A stretch of 34,848 nucleotides of DNA from Methanocorpusculum sp. (GTDB lineage Archaea; Halobacteriota; Methanomicrobia; Methanomicrobiales; Methanocorpusculaceae): assembly GCA_029987025.1 (NCBI GenBank), contig DALTWQ010000001.1:1-34848 (forward strand), written 5' to 3'. The position numbers and the translations under genes are program-made. Shown here one piece after another: positions 23,767-31,865 of the stretch. The notes beneath the pieces were generated by a model. The model ran no database searches, had not been told where the DNA came from, and saw only the letters and a list, made by a program, of their open reading frames with translations. The number at the start of each line of letters is the position of its first letter. Position 1 is the first letter of the stretch.

Positions 23767-24462
23767 TTATGAAATCTCCGGCGCGGTAAATTCAGATCTG
23801 CTGATTATATCTCCGCTTTCCCGCTCGAAGATATCAATTCTGATGGTGTCTCCCGGAAGAATCAGTCCGTTGGAAAAATCAAATCTACCTTCTTCACCGA
23901 CTCCCCAGAGGGAACCGGAAGGGCCGGGACCACCAATCAGTTTTACAAAGGTATGGTGAGACGGAATGAAATCATGGGTATAGAGTGTTTCTATGACAAT
24001 AGTCGTTCCGTTGTTGATGAAAAGATACGCTCCGTAGTTTTTATTTGTCAGGGAGTCATCTCCGACATTTCTCAGCGTAACAATTCCTGCGTAGGTGAGT
24101 TTTCCATTCGAAAGATGTGATACACCGGTGATTTTAAGAATCTCAGGAATCTCTTCCTCCGGCTGTTCTCCGCCGAAAAATCCGAGACAGAATACGAGAA
24201 TTGCAGCACAGACTGCAACGGTGATTCCGATTAAAATAACAGTGGATACGACTGAGGAGCCGCCCGCGTCAGAAGAGATGTTCCCTGCCTTTAACCGATA
24301 TCGTTCACCGGATGCTTCTGCATACCCTCGCGTATCTTTGACCGGGCAGGGAGCGCATGTTGCGCACGTCGTTGTCCCATCCTTCATCTCATGCGATTGC
24401 ATATTGATCCGGCGGGGGCCTAGCGTGCGCATAATATCTGCACAGGTTAGTATTCGTTTCAT
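23767..24462 (-). CDS. Archaeal type IV pilin-like membrane protein
   Basis: A 231-residue protein with one central hydrophobic helix at about residues 69-95 (SSVVSTVILIGITVAVCAAI). The context resembles the N-terminal segment of archaeal type IV pilins (DUF1628 type), followed by a beta-rich outer domain (LKITGVSHLSNGKLTYAGIV). In pilins the helix is near the start, whereas here about 65 residues precede it, including a Cys-rich CATCAPCPVK patch. Downstream in-frame ATGs at 24402 and 24387 would shorten this leader but keep the cysteines. It may be a pilin, an archaellin-like subunit or another single-pass surface protein. No pilus assembly genes are nearby. Confidence 0.65.
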   Translation of the reverse strand: MKRILTCADIMRTLGPRRINMQSHEMKDGTTTCATCAPCPVKDTRGYAEASGERYRLKAGNISSDAGGSSVVSTVILIGITVAVCAAILVFCLGFFGGEQPEEEIPEILKITGVSHLSNGKLTYAGIVTLRNVGDDSLTNKNYGAYLFINNGTTIVIETLYTHDFIPSHHTFVKLIGGPGPSGSLWGVGEEGRFDFSNGLILPGDTIRIDIFERESGDIISRSEFTAPEIS

Positions 24463-24484
24463 AGAGGGATATTATTTTTGGATT

Positions 24485-25345
24485 TCAGATGAGCGGTTCG
24501 GGCTGTTTTCCCATGTCACAGACCGGGAGTTTCATATTCTTTATGAGAAGCGGTTCGTTTGTTTCTGCCAGGCGTTCGAGGATTATCTGTTTTCCTTTTT
24601 TACTTGCTGCAAAGACCGGAACGCCTACCCCGCCCTGGACAGATGCGTATTCGGCTGCCGCCTCACGGATGTATTTTGAGGCGCAGGCAAAGACAAGGTC
24701 GCAGGCGGAGAAAAGACGTTTTGCTTCTTCAAGAGTTGAAACACCGGTAGTATGTACCGCGATTATGACGGTGTCCGGATGTTCTTTTCTGATTTTTTCT
24801 GCGGTTTCGATGTCGCAGCCGGCAACGGTTACCGCGATGTTTTTGCATCCGCGTTTTTCTGCCTCAATTACGCCAGCCTCTGCGTTGAGGGATGCATTTT
24901 CTTTGTCGATTACAATGCCGCCTTCGTCCTCGATTCGTCTGATGACATCAGGGTAGGGAACAGTGGATACAAGTCCTGACATTCTGCCGCCCACTCCCTG
25001 AACCAGTTTTGCGTTTCGCACGATTACGGTTCCTGCGCCGTCGCAGCAGATGACTGCTGCATCGAGTGTTTTGTTGCGGAACGCTGTTGTCATCAGCTCT
25101 GATGCGCCGAAGAGAACCATCGATTCTTCCGCGGTTACGGTTCTTTCAGGCGTACACATGCCGAATGTTTGAATCCGGTGTTCGATATTTTTTCTGACCG
25201 CTTCTTTTTCAACGGGGTTGATAGGAGATGCGAACCGTTTTGCAAACGGGCAGTATGATATTTTCGAGTCTGATATTTCTGTTACGCTGCCGTTTTCGAT
25301 TACGGCACGGCATCCTGCGACTTCAACTACGTGGCGGTCTTCCAT
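24485..25345 (-). CDS. Methanogenesis marker protein 8 (DUF2099)
   Basis: A 286-residue soluble protein matching the family known as putative methanogenesis marker protein 8, found in methanogens and used as a genomic signature of methanogenesis. Recognisable blocks are SKISYCPFAKRF, RIQTFGMCTPERTV, VLFGASELMTTAF, AAVICCDGAGTVI, VQGVGGRMSGLVSTVPYPDV and VHTTGVSTLEEA. Several cysteines (YCPF, MCTP, ICCDGAG, VAGCD) could bind a metal or cluster; biochemical function is not established to my knowledge. It starts 52 bases from the divergent DUF1624 gene and precedes the pilin-like gene on the same strand. It is the best single indicator in the window that the host is a methanogen. Confidence 0.9.
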   Translation of the reverse strand: MEDRHVVEVAGCRAVIENGSVTEISDSKISYCPFAKRFASPINPVEKEAVRKNIEHRIQTFGMCTPERTVTAEESMVLFGASELMTTAFRNKTLDAAVICCDGAGTVIVRNAKLVQGVGGRMSGLVSTVPYPDVIRRIEDEGGIVIDKENASLNAEAGVIEAEKRGCKNIAVTVAGCDIETAEKIRKEHPDTVIIAVHTTGVSTLEEAKRLFSACDLVFACASKYIREAAAEYASVQGGVGVPVFAASKKGKQIILERLAETNEPLLIKNMKLPVCDMGKQPEPLI

Positions 25346-25397
25346 GCTTATACATTCTTCAGAAAAGGATAAATGAGTTTCCTGCGTATCTGTTCAT

Positions 25398-26123
25398 ATG
25401 GGAAGATATTACGAGGTCGATGCGGTACGGGGAGTCGCCCTTATCTGCATGATTGTCTATCACACCTTGTTCTGTCTTTATTTCTTTACGGATTTTGTGC
25501 CCTGGTTTAATCCCGCGGTTCAGTCAGGAGCACCCATTGCGGCTTGTTTTATCGGAATTGCCGGGCTTTCTCTGGTTCTTGCTAAAGCGAAGACGAAAAA
25601 GTATCTTATCCGCGGTCTTGAACTTATCGGGCTGGGGCTTTGTATCTCTCTTGTTACCTGGTTTTTTTATCCGTCAGGGTTTGTGGTGTTCGGTGTTTTA
25701 TCGCTGATTGGTGTCGGCACGATTCTTTCAATTCCGTTTGTCCGGGAGAAAGTGAAGTGGTTTGTTCCTGCAGCGCTTGGCATCATTCTTGTTCTGCTGA
25801 ATCTGATTGTTTCAAAGGTTTATCTTTCGATTCCGTATCTGATTCCCTTGGGATTCAAGGTCTATGGCTTTTCTTCGATTGATTATGAGCCTCTTATTCC
25901 CTGGTTCGGGGTTATGCTCATCGGTCTTGCTCTTGGAAAACTTTTGTATCCGCACGGGGCGAGAAGATTATTTCTGGAGAAGTTAGGGGATATGCCGCGG
26001 GTTTTAAAGCCGCTTTGTTTTGCGGGACGTCATACGCTTATCATTTATCTGGTGCATGTGCCGGTTATTATTCTGGTGATGATGCTTTTCGGAGTTATTG
26101 ATGTCGGGATGTTTTTTTCATAG
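25398..26123 (+). CDS. DUF1624/HGSNAT-like membrane acyltransferase, short paralogue
   Basis: A 241-residue polytopic membrane protein related to the one at 17963. It starts directly with GRYYEVDAVRGVALICMIVY and has PLIPWFGVMLIGLALGKLLY and CFAGRHTLIIYLVHVPVI, the conserved blocks of the heparan-alpha-glucosaminide N-acetyltransferase family. The His in MIVYHTLF is the likely catalytic residue by analogy with family members. It may acetylate cell-surface glycans or lipids, which is inference. A TATA-like element (AAGGATAAATG, about 25364-25374) lies near the -28 region, suggesting a leaderless transcript. It diverges from marker protein 8. Confidence 0.85.
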   Translation: MGRYYEVDAVRGVALICMIVYHTLFCLYFFTDFVPWFNPAVQSGAPIAACFIGIAGLSLVLAKAKTKKYLIRGLELIGLGLCISLVTWFFYPSGFVVFGVLSLIGVGTILSIPFVREKVKWFVPAALGIILVLLNLIVSKVYLSIPYLIPLGFKVYGFSSIDYEPLIPWFGVMLIGLALGKLLYPHGARRLFLEKLGDMPRVLKPLCFAGRHTLIIYLVHVPVIILVMMLFGVIDVGMFFS

Positions 26124-26163
26124 GTGCTGATGTGAAACTCAGATATTTTTCTGAAATTGACTG

Positions 26164-26209
26164 GTAATTATATTGTCCCTATCTATAAAATATATAGTAA
26201 CTATATTGT
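26164..26209 (+). promoter_or_regulatory. Operator-like direct repeats upstream of the phosphate transporter
   Basis: GTAATTATATTGT (26164-26176) and GTAACTATATTGT (26197-26209) differ at one base and are 33 bases apart, about three helical turns. Between them sits a palindrome, CTATAAAATATATAG (26183-26197). A possible TATA element (AATTTATATT) follows at about 26219-26228. The arrangement suggests a regulator-binding site. Confidence 0.45.
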
Positions 26210-26254
26210 TTTTTGTAAAAATTTATATTCGCATGATGTGATTAATTGAATATT

Positions 26255-26339
26255 ACACCATGATGTTAAAATGCACTGGTGTTTCGCAGAGAATCTTTGA
26301 TATATCTGTAGAATGTTTGAAATTATGACCTATAGATAT
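26255..26339 (+). promoter_or_regulatory. Two hairpins in the presumed leader of the phosphate transporter mRNA
   Basis: ACACCA (26255-26260) pairs with TGGTGT (26277-26282). ATATCTGTAG (26302-26311) pairs with CTATAGATAT (26330-26339) through 10 pairs including one wobble. If transcription starts near 26250, both lie in a leader of about 140 bases ahead of the ATG at 26391. No known riboswitch class is recognised. Confidence 0.35.
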
Positions 26340-26390
26340 GAATTTTCGGCAGATATTTTCACTGCTGTTTTCATAAGGTACAGATAGAAA

Positions 26391-27590
26391 ATGGACACAG
26401 TTACTTTAGTAATCGCGATAATCGGAATCTGTCTTGCTGTCTACTTTAATGTCTGTAACGGAAGAAATGATGCGGCAAATACAATTGCAATTACTATTGC
26501 TACCCGTGCACTTTCTCCCGGAAAAGCAGTGATTGTTGCCTCTATTTTCTGTCTTCTGGGCCCGTTTATTTTTTCAACAGCTGTTGCTTCGACGATTGGA
26601 AAAGGGCTGGTAACAACTGATATTATTACGCCTGTCCTTCTTTTAGTTGCATTATGCGGTGCAATTTTGTGGGTCAGTTTCTGTTCCAGAAAAGGGCTTC
26701 CTGTTTCTTCTTCTCACGCTCAGGTAGGCGGTCTTCTTGGTGCAGGTCTTGCTGCCGGCGGAATTCAGGCAATAATCGGGCCGACACCGGATATGTTTTT
26801 CGGGATGCTGTTTTATCTCGGATGCGGGGCTGGTATAGGATGTCTTGCTGGTTTTATTCTTGCAGTTATTTTTAAAGGTTCTTTAAAACACTATCTGATT
26901 CTTGGAGCTGCTGTCGGAGCGGTTATTGCAATTCCTCTTGCGATGATTTGTTTCGGGTTTGTTTTTGGCGGCATTCTTGCAATTCTTCTGTTTATCTGTG
27001 TATCTCCTATGCTTGGGCTTGTGGTGTCGTATGTTCTGACGCTGATAGTTACGAATATTTCAGCAAGAGTTGTGAAAAGTCCTTCAAAACTGAATACGTG
27101 GTTCCAGCGTCTGCAGGTCGCAGGCTCGGCATTTCAGGCTTTAAGTCTTGGTGGAAATGATGCGCAGCATGCAATGGGATTTATTTTGGCAATAATGATT
27201 TCTGTCGGATGGATTGGAACAAATGATCCGCTTCCGTTCTGGGTGATTCTTGTTTCTGCTCTGGCGATAACTGTCGGACTTCTTTCCGGCGGATGGAAGG
27301 TAATCAGAAATCTCGGTTCAGGGATTACCCGTATTCGTCCGTATCAGGGTTTTTCAGCCTCGCTTGCTGCAGGTTCGGTTCTTTCCTTTATGGTTTCCTG
27401 TGGAGTTCCTGTTTCTTCGACTCATCTGACAAGCGGAACAATTATGGGAACCGGGGTTACGAAGGGTGTTGGTGCGGTAAACTGGAAGACGGTACGCAGG
27501 ATGGTTCTTGCATGGCTGATTACGATTCCCTGTGCAGGTGTTGTTTCCTTTGCAGGATATTTGGTTATTGCGTTAATTTTTGGGTTATAA
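26391..27590 (+). CDS. PiT-family inorganic phosphate transporter
   Basis: A 399-residue polytopic permease that imports phosphate using an ion gradient. Both inverted-repeat signatures are present: NVCNGRNDAANTIA (about 20-33) and LGGNDAQHAMGFI (about 253-265), as well as two SS-H motifs, GLPVSSSHAQVGG and CGVPVSSTHLTSG. The second signature reads GGNDAQH rather than the more usual GGNDVAN, a variation also known in prokaryotic members. Its long upstream region has repeats and hairpins that may mediate phosphate control. No PhoU-like gene is adjacent; the next gene is a DUF475 protein on the same strand with its own TATA box. Confidence 0.94.
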   Translation: MDTVTLVIAIIGICLAVYFNVCNGRNDAANTIAITIATRALSPGKAVIVASIFCLLGPFIFSTAVASTIGKGLVTTDIITPVLLLVALCGAILWVSFCSRKGLPVSSSHAQVGGLLGAGLAAGGIQAIIGPTPDMFFGMLFYLGCGAGIGCLAGFILAVIFKGSLKHYLILGAAVGAVIAIPLAMICFGFVFGGILAILLFICVSPMLGLVVSYVLTLIVTNISARVVKSPSKLNTWFQRLQVAGSAFQALSLGGNDAQHAMGFILAIMISVGWIGTNDPLPFWVILVSALAITVGLLSGGWKVIRNLGSGITRIRPYQGFSASLAAGSVLSFMVSCGVPVSSTHLTSGTIMGTGVTKGVGAVNWKTVRRMVLAWLITIPCAGVVSFAGYLVIALIFGL

Positions 27591-27655
27591 GGGATTTTCA
27601 GAATCAGATGTCCGGTACAAATCAGGCAGGAGTATCAATTCATTTTTGGGAAGAG

Positions 27656-27663
27656 ATTTATAC
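27656..27663 (+). promoter_or_regulatory. TATA box of the DUF475 gene
   Basis: TTTATACT lies about 35 bases before the ATG at 27695, implying a transcript with a leader of roughly 9 bases that is separate from the phosphate transporter. Confidence 0.45.
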
Positions 27664-27694
27664 TGTCCGCACGAAATGATTATCAGTAACGTAT

Positions 27695-28675
27695 ATGGAC
27701 ATTCTCTATGCAGTTCTTGTTGTCCTCGGTCTTTGTGTTTTTGAGACAGTGGCAAGCATAGACAATGCCATTATTAACGCTGATATTTTAGCTACGATGA
27801 AGGAGTGGGCAAGGAAATGGTTCCTTGTCTGGGGTCTTTTAATTGCTGTTTTTGTTGTCCGCGGTATTCTTCCGTGGGTTATTATCTGGGCATCTGCTCC
27901 GTCTTTAGGACCACTTGGTGCTCTTACTGCAACGTTTTCAGATGACGGCGCAGCAGCGGCTGCTATTGAGGCGAGTGCACCGTATCTTCTTTTAGGCGGC
28001 GGTGTTTTCCTGGCGCTTTTGTTCCTTCACTGGGTTATGGCCGAGGAGAAGAACTGTATTGTTCCTGGAGAACGTATGCTGCAGAAGGCTGAACCCTGGT
28101 TTACCGCGGCTGCTGCGATTTTCCTTCTTGTTCTGATTCTTCTCTCGATTAACGGAGGAAATCCGGGTCTGGCAGTTTCAGCGGCTATAGGATTTACTGT
28201 CTTTTTCATTATGATGGGTATCCGTCACTTTGCGGATAAAAAATCGGTTGAGCTTGAACAGGCGGGACACAAGGAGGGCGAGTCCGAGAAGGAGTCGCGT
28301 CACTCTGATATCAGCAAGCTTGTTCTTCTCGAAGTCATTGATGCGTCCTTCTCAATCGATGGAGTGATTGGAGCTTTTGCATTTACGATGTCTGTTCCGC
28401 TTATTCTTATCGGAAACGGTCTGGGGGCGTTTGTGGTTCGTGAGCTGACGGTCAGGAATATCGATAACATCAGGAAGTTTGCGTATCTGAAGAATGGTGC
28501 AATGTACTCGATTCTCTGTCTGGGTATTATTATGTGCGCAGAAAGTTTCGGACTTGAACTTCCCATCTGGCTTCCGCCGGTTCTTACGATTGCAATTGTG
28601 GCACTCTTCCTGGCGCTTTCCATCTCCAAGATTAAGAAGAACGACTACGGCGTCTGTAAGCTGAGAAAAGAGTGA
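27695..28675 (+). CDS. DUF475/TerC-like integral membrane protein
   Basis: A 326-residue membrane protein of the DUF475 family, related in fold to TerC metal-ion exporters. The two acidic motifs expected within membrane helices are present: FETVASIDNAIINADI (D23, N24) and LEVIDASFSIDGVIGAFAF (about 210-228). A charged loop (EQAGHKEGESEKESRHSD) separates the two halves. TerC relatives export manganese or calcium or protect against metal stress; the role here is inferred from that relationship. It is the last gene before the large repeat region and is followed by a T-rich run at 28681. Confidence 0.88.
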   Translation: MDILYAVLVVLGLCVFETVASIDNAIINADILATMKEWARKWFLVWGLLIAVFVVRGILPWVIIWASAPSLGPLGALTATFSDDGAAAAAIEASAPYLLLGGGVFLALLFLHWVMAEEKNCIVPGERMLQKAEPWFTAAAAIFLLVLILLSINGGNPGLAVSAAIGFTVFFIMMGIRHFADKKSVELEQAGHKEGESEKESRHSDISKLVLLEVIDASFSIDGVIGAFAFTMSVPLILIGNGLGAFVVRELTVRNIDNIRKFAYLKNGAMYSILCLGIIMCAESFGLELPIWLPPVLTIAIVALFLALSISKIKKNDYGVCKLRKE

Positions 28676-28702
28676 GCGTCTTTTTTTTAAAACAGATCCG
28701 GG

Positions 28703-28841
28703 GTGAGAGTTTTGTGAGACTTTCGTGACACTTCTGTGACAGTTTGTGGTTTTGAATCTCTTTGTTTTGAGGTTTGTTTTCGATTTTAAGCGATTTGTGA
28801 CAGTTGTGACAGTTGTGACACTTTTTTGAATTTCATGTTTG
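28703..28841. repeat. Iteron-like repeat block, left copy
   Basis: Four GTGAG or GTGAC units start at 28703, 28714, 28725 and 28736, exactly 11 bases apart. About 60 bases later come three more GTGAC units (28797, 28806, 28815) spaced by 9. The stretch 28711-28841 recurs at 31874-32004 in the same orientation with about seven mismatches, on the far side of the ATPase gene. Confidence 0.92.
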
Positions 28842-28986
28842 CAGTAGAGATTTTTTTGCTGTAATGGATGTTGTGCCGGTCAACGGGCATTTCAGATGTA
28901 TTGATTTCTTACAGGTACTCATCTTAAGACTCGTCATACAAACCTGATGTACAAAAAAGTGTCACAACTGTCACAACTGTCACAAA
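28794..28986. repeat. Perfect 34-bp inverted repeat with 125-bp spacer
   Basis: The arm at 28794-28827 (TTTGTGACAGTTGTGACAGT onward to CTTTTTT) is the exact reverse complement of 28953-28986. The spacer has no repeats or gene that I can see. Similarity continues outward with divergence, so the right side as a whole looks like an inverted copy of the left block. Confidence 0.92.
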
Positions 28987-29030
28987 CAGTTTAGATTCTC
29001 AAAATAAACAAAATTTGAGGAGATTTATTT

Positions 29031-29152
29031 TCACAAACTGTCACTAAACTGTCACTAAACTGTCACTAAACTGTCACTAAACTGTCACTAAACTGTCACT
29101 AAACTGTCACTAAACTGTCACTAAACTGTCACTAAAGTGTCACAGTTCTCAC
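29031..29152. repeat. 11-bp tandem array (TCACTAAACTG)
   Basis: Nine perfect TCACTAAA units start at 29041 and recur every 11 bases up to 29129. Degenerate TCAC units follow at 29140 and 29149, and one precedes at 29031. The reverse complement (GTGACAGTTTA) equals the 11-base unit of the left block. One unit per helical turn puts every copy on the same DNA face, as in plasmid iterons. Confidence 0.95.
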
Positions 29153-29200
29153 AGACGAACTCTGCGCGTACACTCATCTAAGAAACACAGAAATAATACC

Positions 29201-29224
29201 GGCAGATGACAAAAAGCATCTGCC
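29201..29224. other. 8-bp hairpin
   Basis: GGCAGATG (29201-29208) and CATCTGCC (29217-29224) flank the 8-base loop ACAAAAAG. A related hairpin with the arm GCAGATGAG lies at 32135-32168, on the other side of the ATPase gene. Confidence 0.5.
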
Positions 29225-29318
29225 ATCAGCAGAAACCCGGGTAATATCTGAAATAAAAAAACAACTGCAGAAACTAAAAAACCGAAAAATGGTTGCTCCA
29301 AACGCGGGTTTATCACGC

Positions 29319-29516
29319 ATAAAATATAATTAATACCCGATACAGAGACACCCTCATGACGAAAAAACAAATCAGATGAGATGCTGAAAACGTATGTTCA
29401 AAAGGTAATACTTCCATTCGAATAAATACTTCAGCGTCCAATATGATAGTAGAAGAGGGCTGGAATAAACGGAAAAGCAGTTCCGGCCCTCTAAATCCGG
29501 CACTCTTCTGTTTTTT
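29319..29516 (+). ncRNA. Candidate structured non-coding RNA
   Basis: A strong TATA-like ATAAAATATAAT (about 29320-29331) could start a transcript near 29350. At 29454-29492, AGAGGGCTGGAA pairs with TTCCGGCCCTCT (12 pairs, one wobble). AGAAGAG (29451-29457) can instead pair with CTCTTCT (29503-29509), which is followed by G and six T, like an intrinsic terminator. The two pairings compete for AGAG. No convincing coding frame lies here. No known RNA family is recognised. Confidence 0.35.
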
Positions 29517-29866
29517 CCGGCATCTCTTTATCCAACTCAAAACTCAGAGGTCGATCATGCCGGCAATCTGAAAAAAATCTGCGCGAATTTGACAATTTGC
29601 AGAAACCACACACCAAAACTGACGAATCAAACCACAAAATGGACTTGAATTATTTCGTATAAACATTTGTTTATCTCCTTTCAAATCCAATATAAATGTG
29701 GAGAAAAGGAACGGAAAAAAACAGGAACATCTCTTCCTCTTAAAAATCGGCACATCCTGGTTTTTCTTATTTGTTCCCGGCCTCTGTACTGAAAACTAAA
29801 GCCGCTTTGCATCTGGAACTTTATCATAGCTTCAGCTCTCCAGGGCGGTATCAGGAGTAACATAAA

Positions 29867-30061
29867 ATGAAAGATAAAAAAATCAAAAAAACTGATGAGT
29901 TTCTTCTTAGAAACTCCGTATCGCTTTACGAACAACCCATGACCGCAGAAGAGTATGCTGCAGCACGTGAACGTGCATCTCATGAGTTCCGCACACCGAC
30001 AGGAGAGTATATCAGGTATACTGCACCTAAACTCTGGGAGGTGTCGTATGGAAACAGTTAA
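29867..30061 (+). CDS. Small protein of unknown function upstream of the ATPase
   Basis: A 64-residue basic and hydrophilic protein (MKDKKIKKTDEFLLRNSVSL at the start) with a helical middle (TAEEYAAARERASHEFRTPT). It has AGGAG about ten bases before the ATG and overlaps the start of the next gene by 14 bases, so the two are probably translated together. I recognise no family. By position it could be a small DNA-binding or copy-control protein of the same replicon, which is inference. About 700 bases upstream (29155-29866) contain no convincing gene. Confidence 0.6.
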   Translation: MKDKKIKKTDEFLLRNSVSLYEQPMTAEEYAAARERASHEFRTPTGEYIRYTAPKLWEVSYGNS

Positions 30062-31709
30062 TCCGGCCATTGTGTCCTCCGCTGTTCCTGAAAATCTCAG
30101 ACTTGAAGCATTTGCTGACCCGTCCTTTACGTCAGGAGGCGAAGAGCTCGAGGTCATCATCTCAGAGCATCCGATGCCTGAGCTTGTTATCGACGGAAAC
30201 ACCGAGAACTTCATCTTCCGCGTAAATGAATACCTCTGGCACTACAACAAAGAGTATCCGAGTGTATTCTTCAAAGACGGAAAACTTGTCGAGGTCATCG
30301 AAAATGAAGCAGGAGAGTTTCTCATCCGGAAAATAACTGTTCCCATGCTTCGAAGAATCCTCGGAAAATTCGGCCCCTGGAAGGATTTCAATTCCGGAAA
30401 ATCACAGCAGGTATCCATCGACGACTTAAAACTCATCCTTGATACTCAGCCCGGGCAGCTGGATAATGTACCGCCTCTCAAAGGTCTCTATGACGGCGCT
30501 TTGTTTGTGAAAGGAAAAATCCATGCATCACAGGGCTACGACCGTGAAACAGGCCTTTACTTTACGAGAGGGTTTGAGATTTCAGACGTTCCGGAAAATC
30601 CGACGGACGAGGATATCGCGTCCGCAAAGGAACACATTGCCCGCTGTCTCAAAGACTTCCGCTACGCAGAACCGGTCGACTTCGACAACACCGTCCTTGC
30701 TCTTGCAACGCTTGTCTTCCGCTGCGGACTTGAAGGACCTGTTCCTATCTGGATTGTCGATAAGAATACGTCCGGCGCCGGAGGCACCATGCTGACACAG
30801 GTTGTCGGAGCTCTTGCGGCCGGAAAAATTCCGACGCTCTATTCTGCCACACGGAATCAGAGCGAGATGGAAAAAACGGTCCGTACTGCGCTTAAAAACG
30901 GCGAAAGATACGTCATTGTCGACAACATTACCGCGGATACCGAATGGGTTTCAGAGACACTGCTTTCAGCAACATCCGGTACGGGTGAAGTTACCATCCG
31001 CAACATGAAGACGTATGAGTCATTTACGAGCAAATCAAAGATGTTTTTTGCGGTGAACGGGATTAATCTGTCAATCCGTGCTGATGTTACCCGCAGAATG
31101 TTTCGGACCCGGCTTTCCACGCGGCACGCGGCTGAGGAGGAGAAGTATCCGAAGACAAAAACAGAACTGATGCAGGAAGCAGCAGCCCTTCATCCGCTCA
31201 TTCTCTGGAGTTTTGCGGTTCTGTATCAGGCGTGGCGCATGAGCGGGTATGTCCCTGCGAAACGCTGCAGCGGTAATATGGATGAGTATCCTGAGTGGTA
31301 CACGCTGTGCGCCGGTGTATTGTCCTTTGCAGGCTACACGCATCTGCTCGAAAACGAGTATGAGCTGCAGACCTCGGAAGACGAGGCGAACGCGGAAAAG
31401 GCAGAGTTTATCAGAAGACTCTATGAGTGGAAAGGGTCTGAGCCGTTTACGCCGAAGGACGTTATCGAACGGATTCTCTCCGAAGCTGATGACAGCGGGT
31501 TTTCACTCGCAGACGGTCTGTTGAACTTCGCAGACGATTCGCTGATTTCTGCGGCAAAGAGGCGTATGGTAAAGACGGCAGCTGTGGGTTACTGGCTGAA
31601 AGGATATATCGGATGCAAGTTCGCAGGATGTCCGTGGTATCTGGATAAGTCGAGAGGAAGTCATGTAGTGTATGTTCTAAAAGAGGTTGTATCACAGAAG
31701 CATCTGTGA
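30048..31709 (+). CDS. Phage/plasmid-type primase-associated (SF3/D5-like) ATPase
   Basis: A 553-residue protein started at ATG 30048, set by a strong ribosome-binding site GGGAGGTG (30037-30044). About residues 230-360 resemble the P-loop ATPase of phage and plasmid replication proteins. VDKNTSGAGGTML (238-249) stands where Walker A should be but lacks the usual lysine, RYVIVDNIT (287-294) is the Walker B strand, and FFAVNGINLSIRADVTRRMF (333-352) is the asparagine sensor plus arginine-finger region. The C-terminal part (residues 430-553) is helical and may hold a winged helix. No clear primase domain precedes it; residues 1-225 are unassigned. The iteron-like repeats on both sides suggest it acts at them as an initiator or helicase. 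Confidence 0.75.
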   Translation: METVNPAIVSSAVPENLRLEAFADPSFTSGGEELEVIISEHPMPELVIDGNTENFIFRVNEYLWHYNKEYPSVFFKDGKLVEVIENEAGEFLIRKITVPMLRRILGKFGPWKDFNSGKSQQVSIDDLKLILDTQPGQLDNVPPLKGLYDGALFVKGKIHASQGYDRETGLYFTRGFEISDVPENPTDEDIASAKEHIARCLKDFRYAEPVDFDNTVLALATLVFRCGLEGPVPIWIVDKNTSGAGGTMLTQVVGALAAGKIPTLYSATRNQSEMEKTVRTALKNGERYVIVDNITADTEWVSETLLSATSGTGEVTIRNMKTYESFTSKSKMFFAVNGINLSIRADVTRRMFRTRLSTRHAAEEEKYPKTKTELMQEAAALHPLILWSFAVLYQAWRMSGYVPAKRCSGNMDEYPEWYTLCAGVLSFAGYTHLLENEYELQTSEDEANAEKAEFIRRLYEWKGSEPFTPKDVIERILSEADDSGFSLADGLLNFADDSLISAAKRRMVKTAAVGYWLKGYIGCKFAGCPWYLDKSRGSHVVYVLKEVVSQKHL

Positions 31710-31865
31710 AGTATGTAAGGTTAATTAGCAGGCAGGAATGATTCTGCAGGTGTGTTGCAGAGTCAGTCATTTTAGTTCTCTTTTCAATCGTTTGGTTTTC
31801 TTTTCAATTGTTTAGTTCTTTTTTAAGCATCATTCTCTTTGAGATGGTATTTTCTATCAGGTATC

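Noticed and set aside
29031..29152. CRISPR array
   Set aside because: The 11-base units are contiguous with no spacers, and no cas genes are nearby. The 23-base repeat at 21369 likewise has no spacers.
29149..29753. Minus-strand frames in the gap before the ATPase unit
   Set aside because: Short, overlapping, without ribosome-binding sites, and with Phe/Leu/Cys-rich random-looking products.
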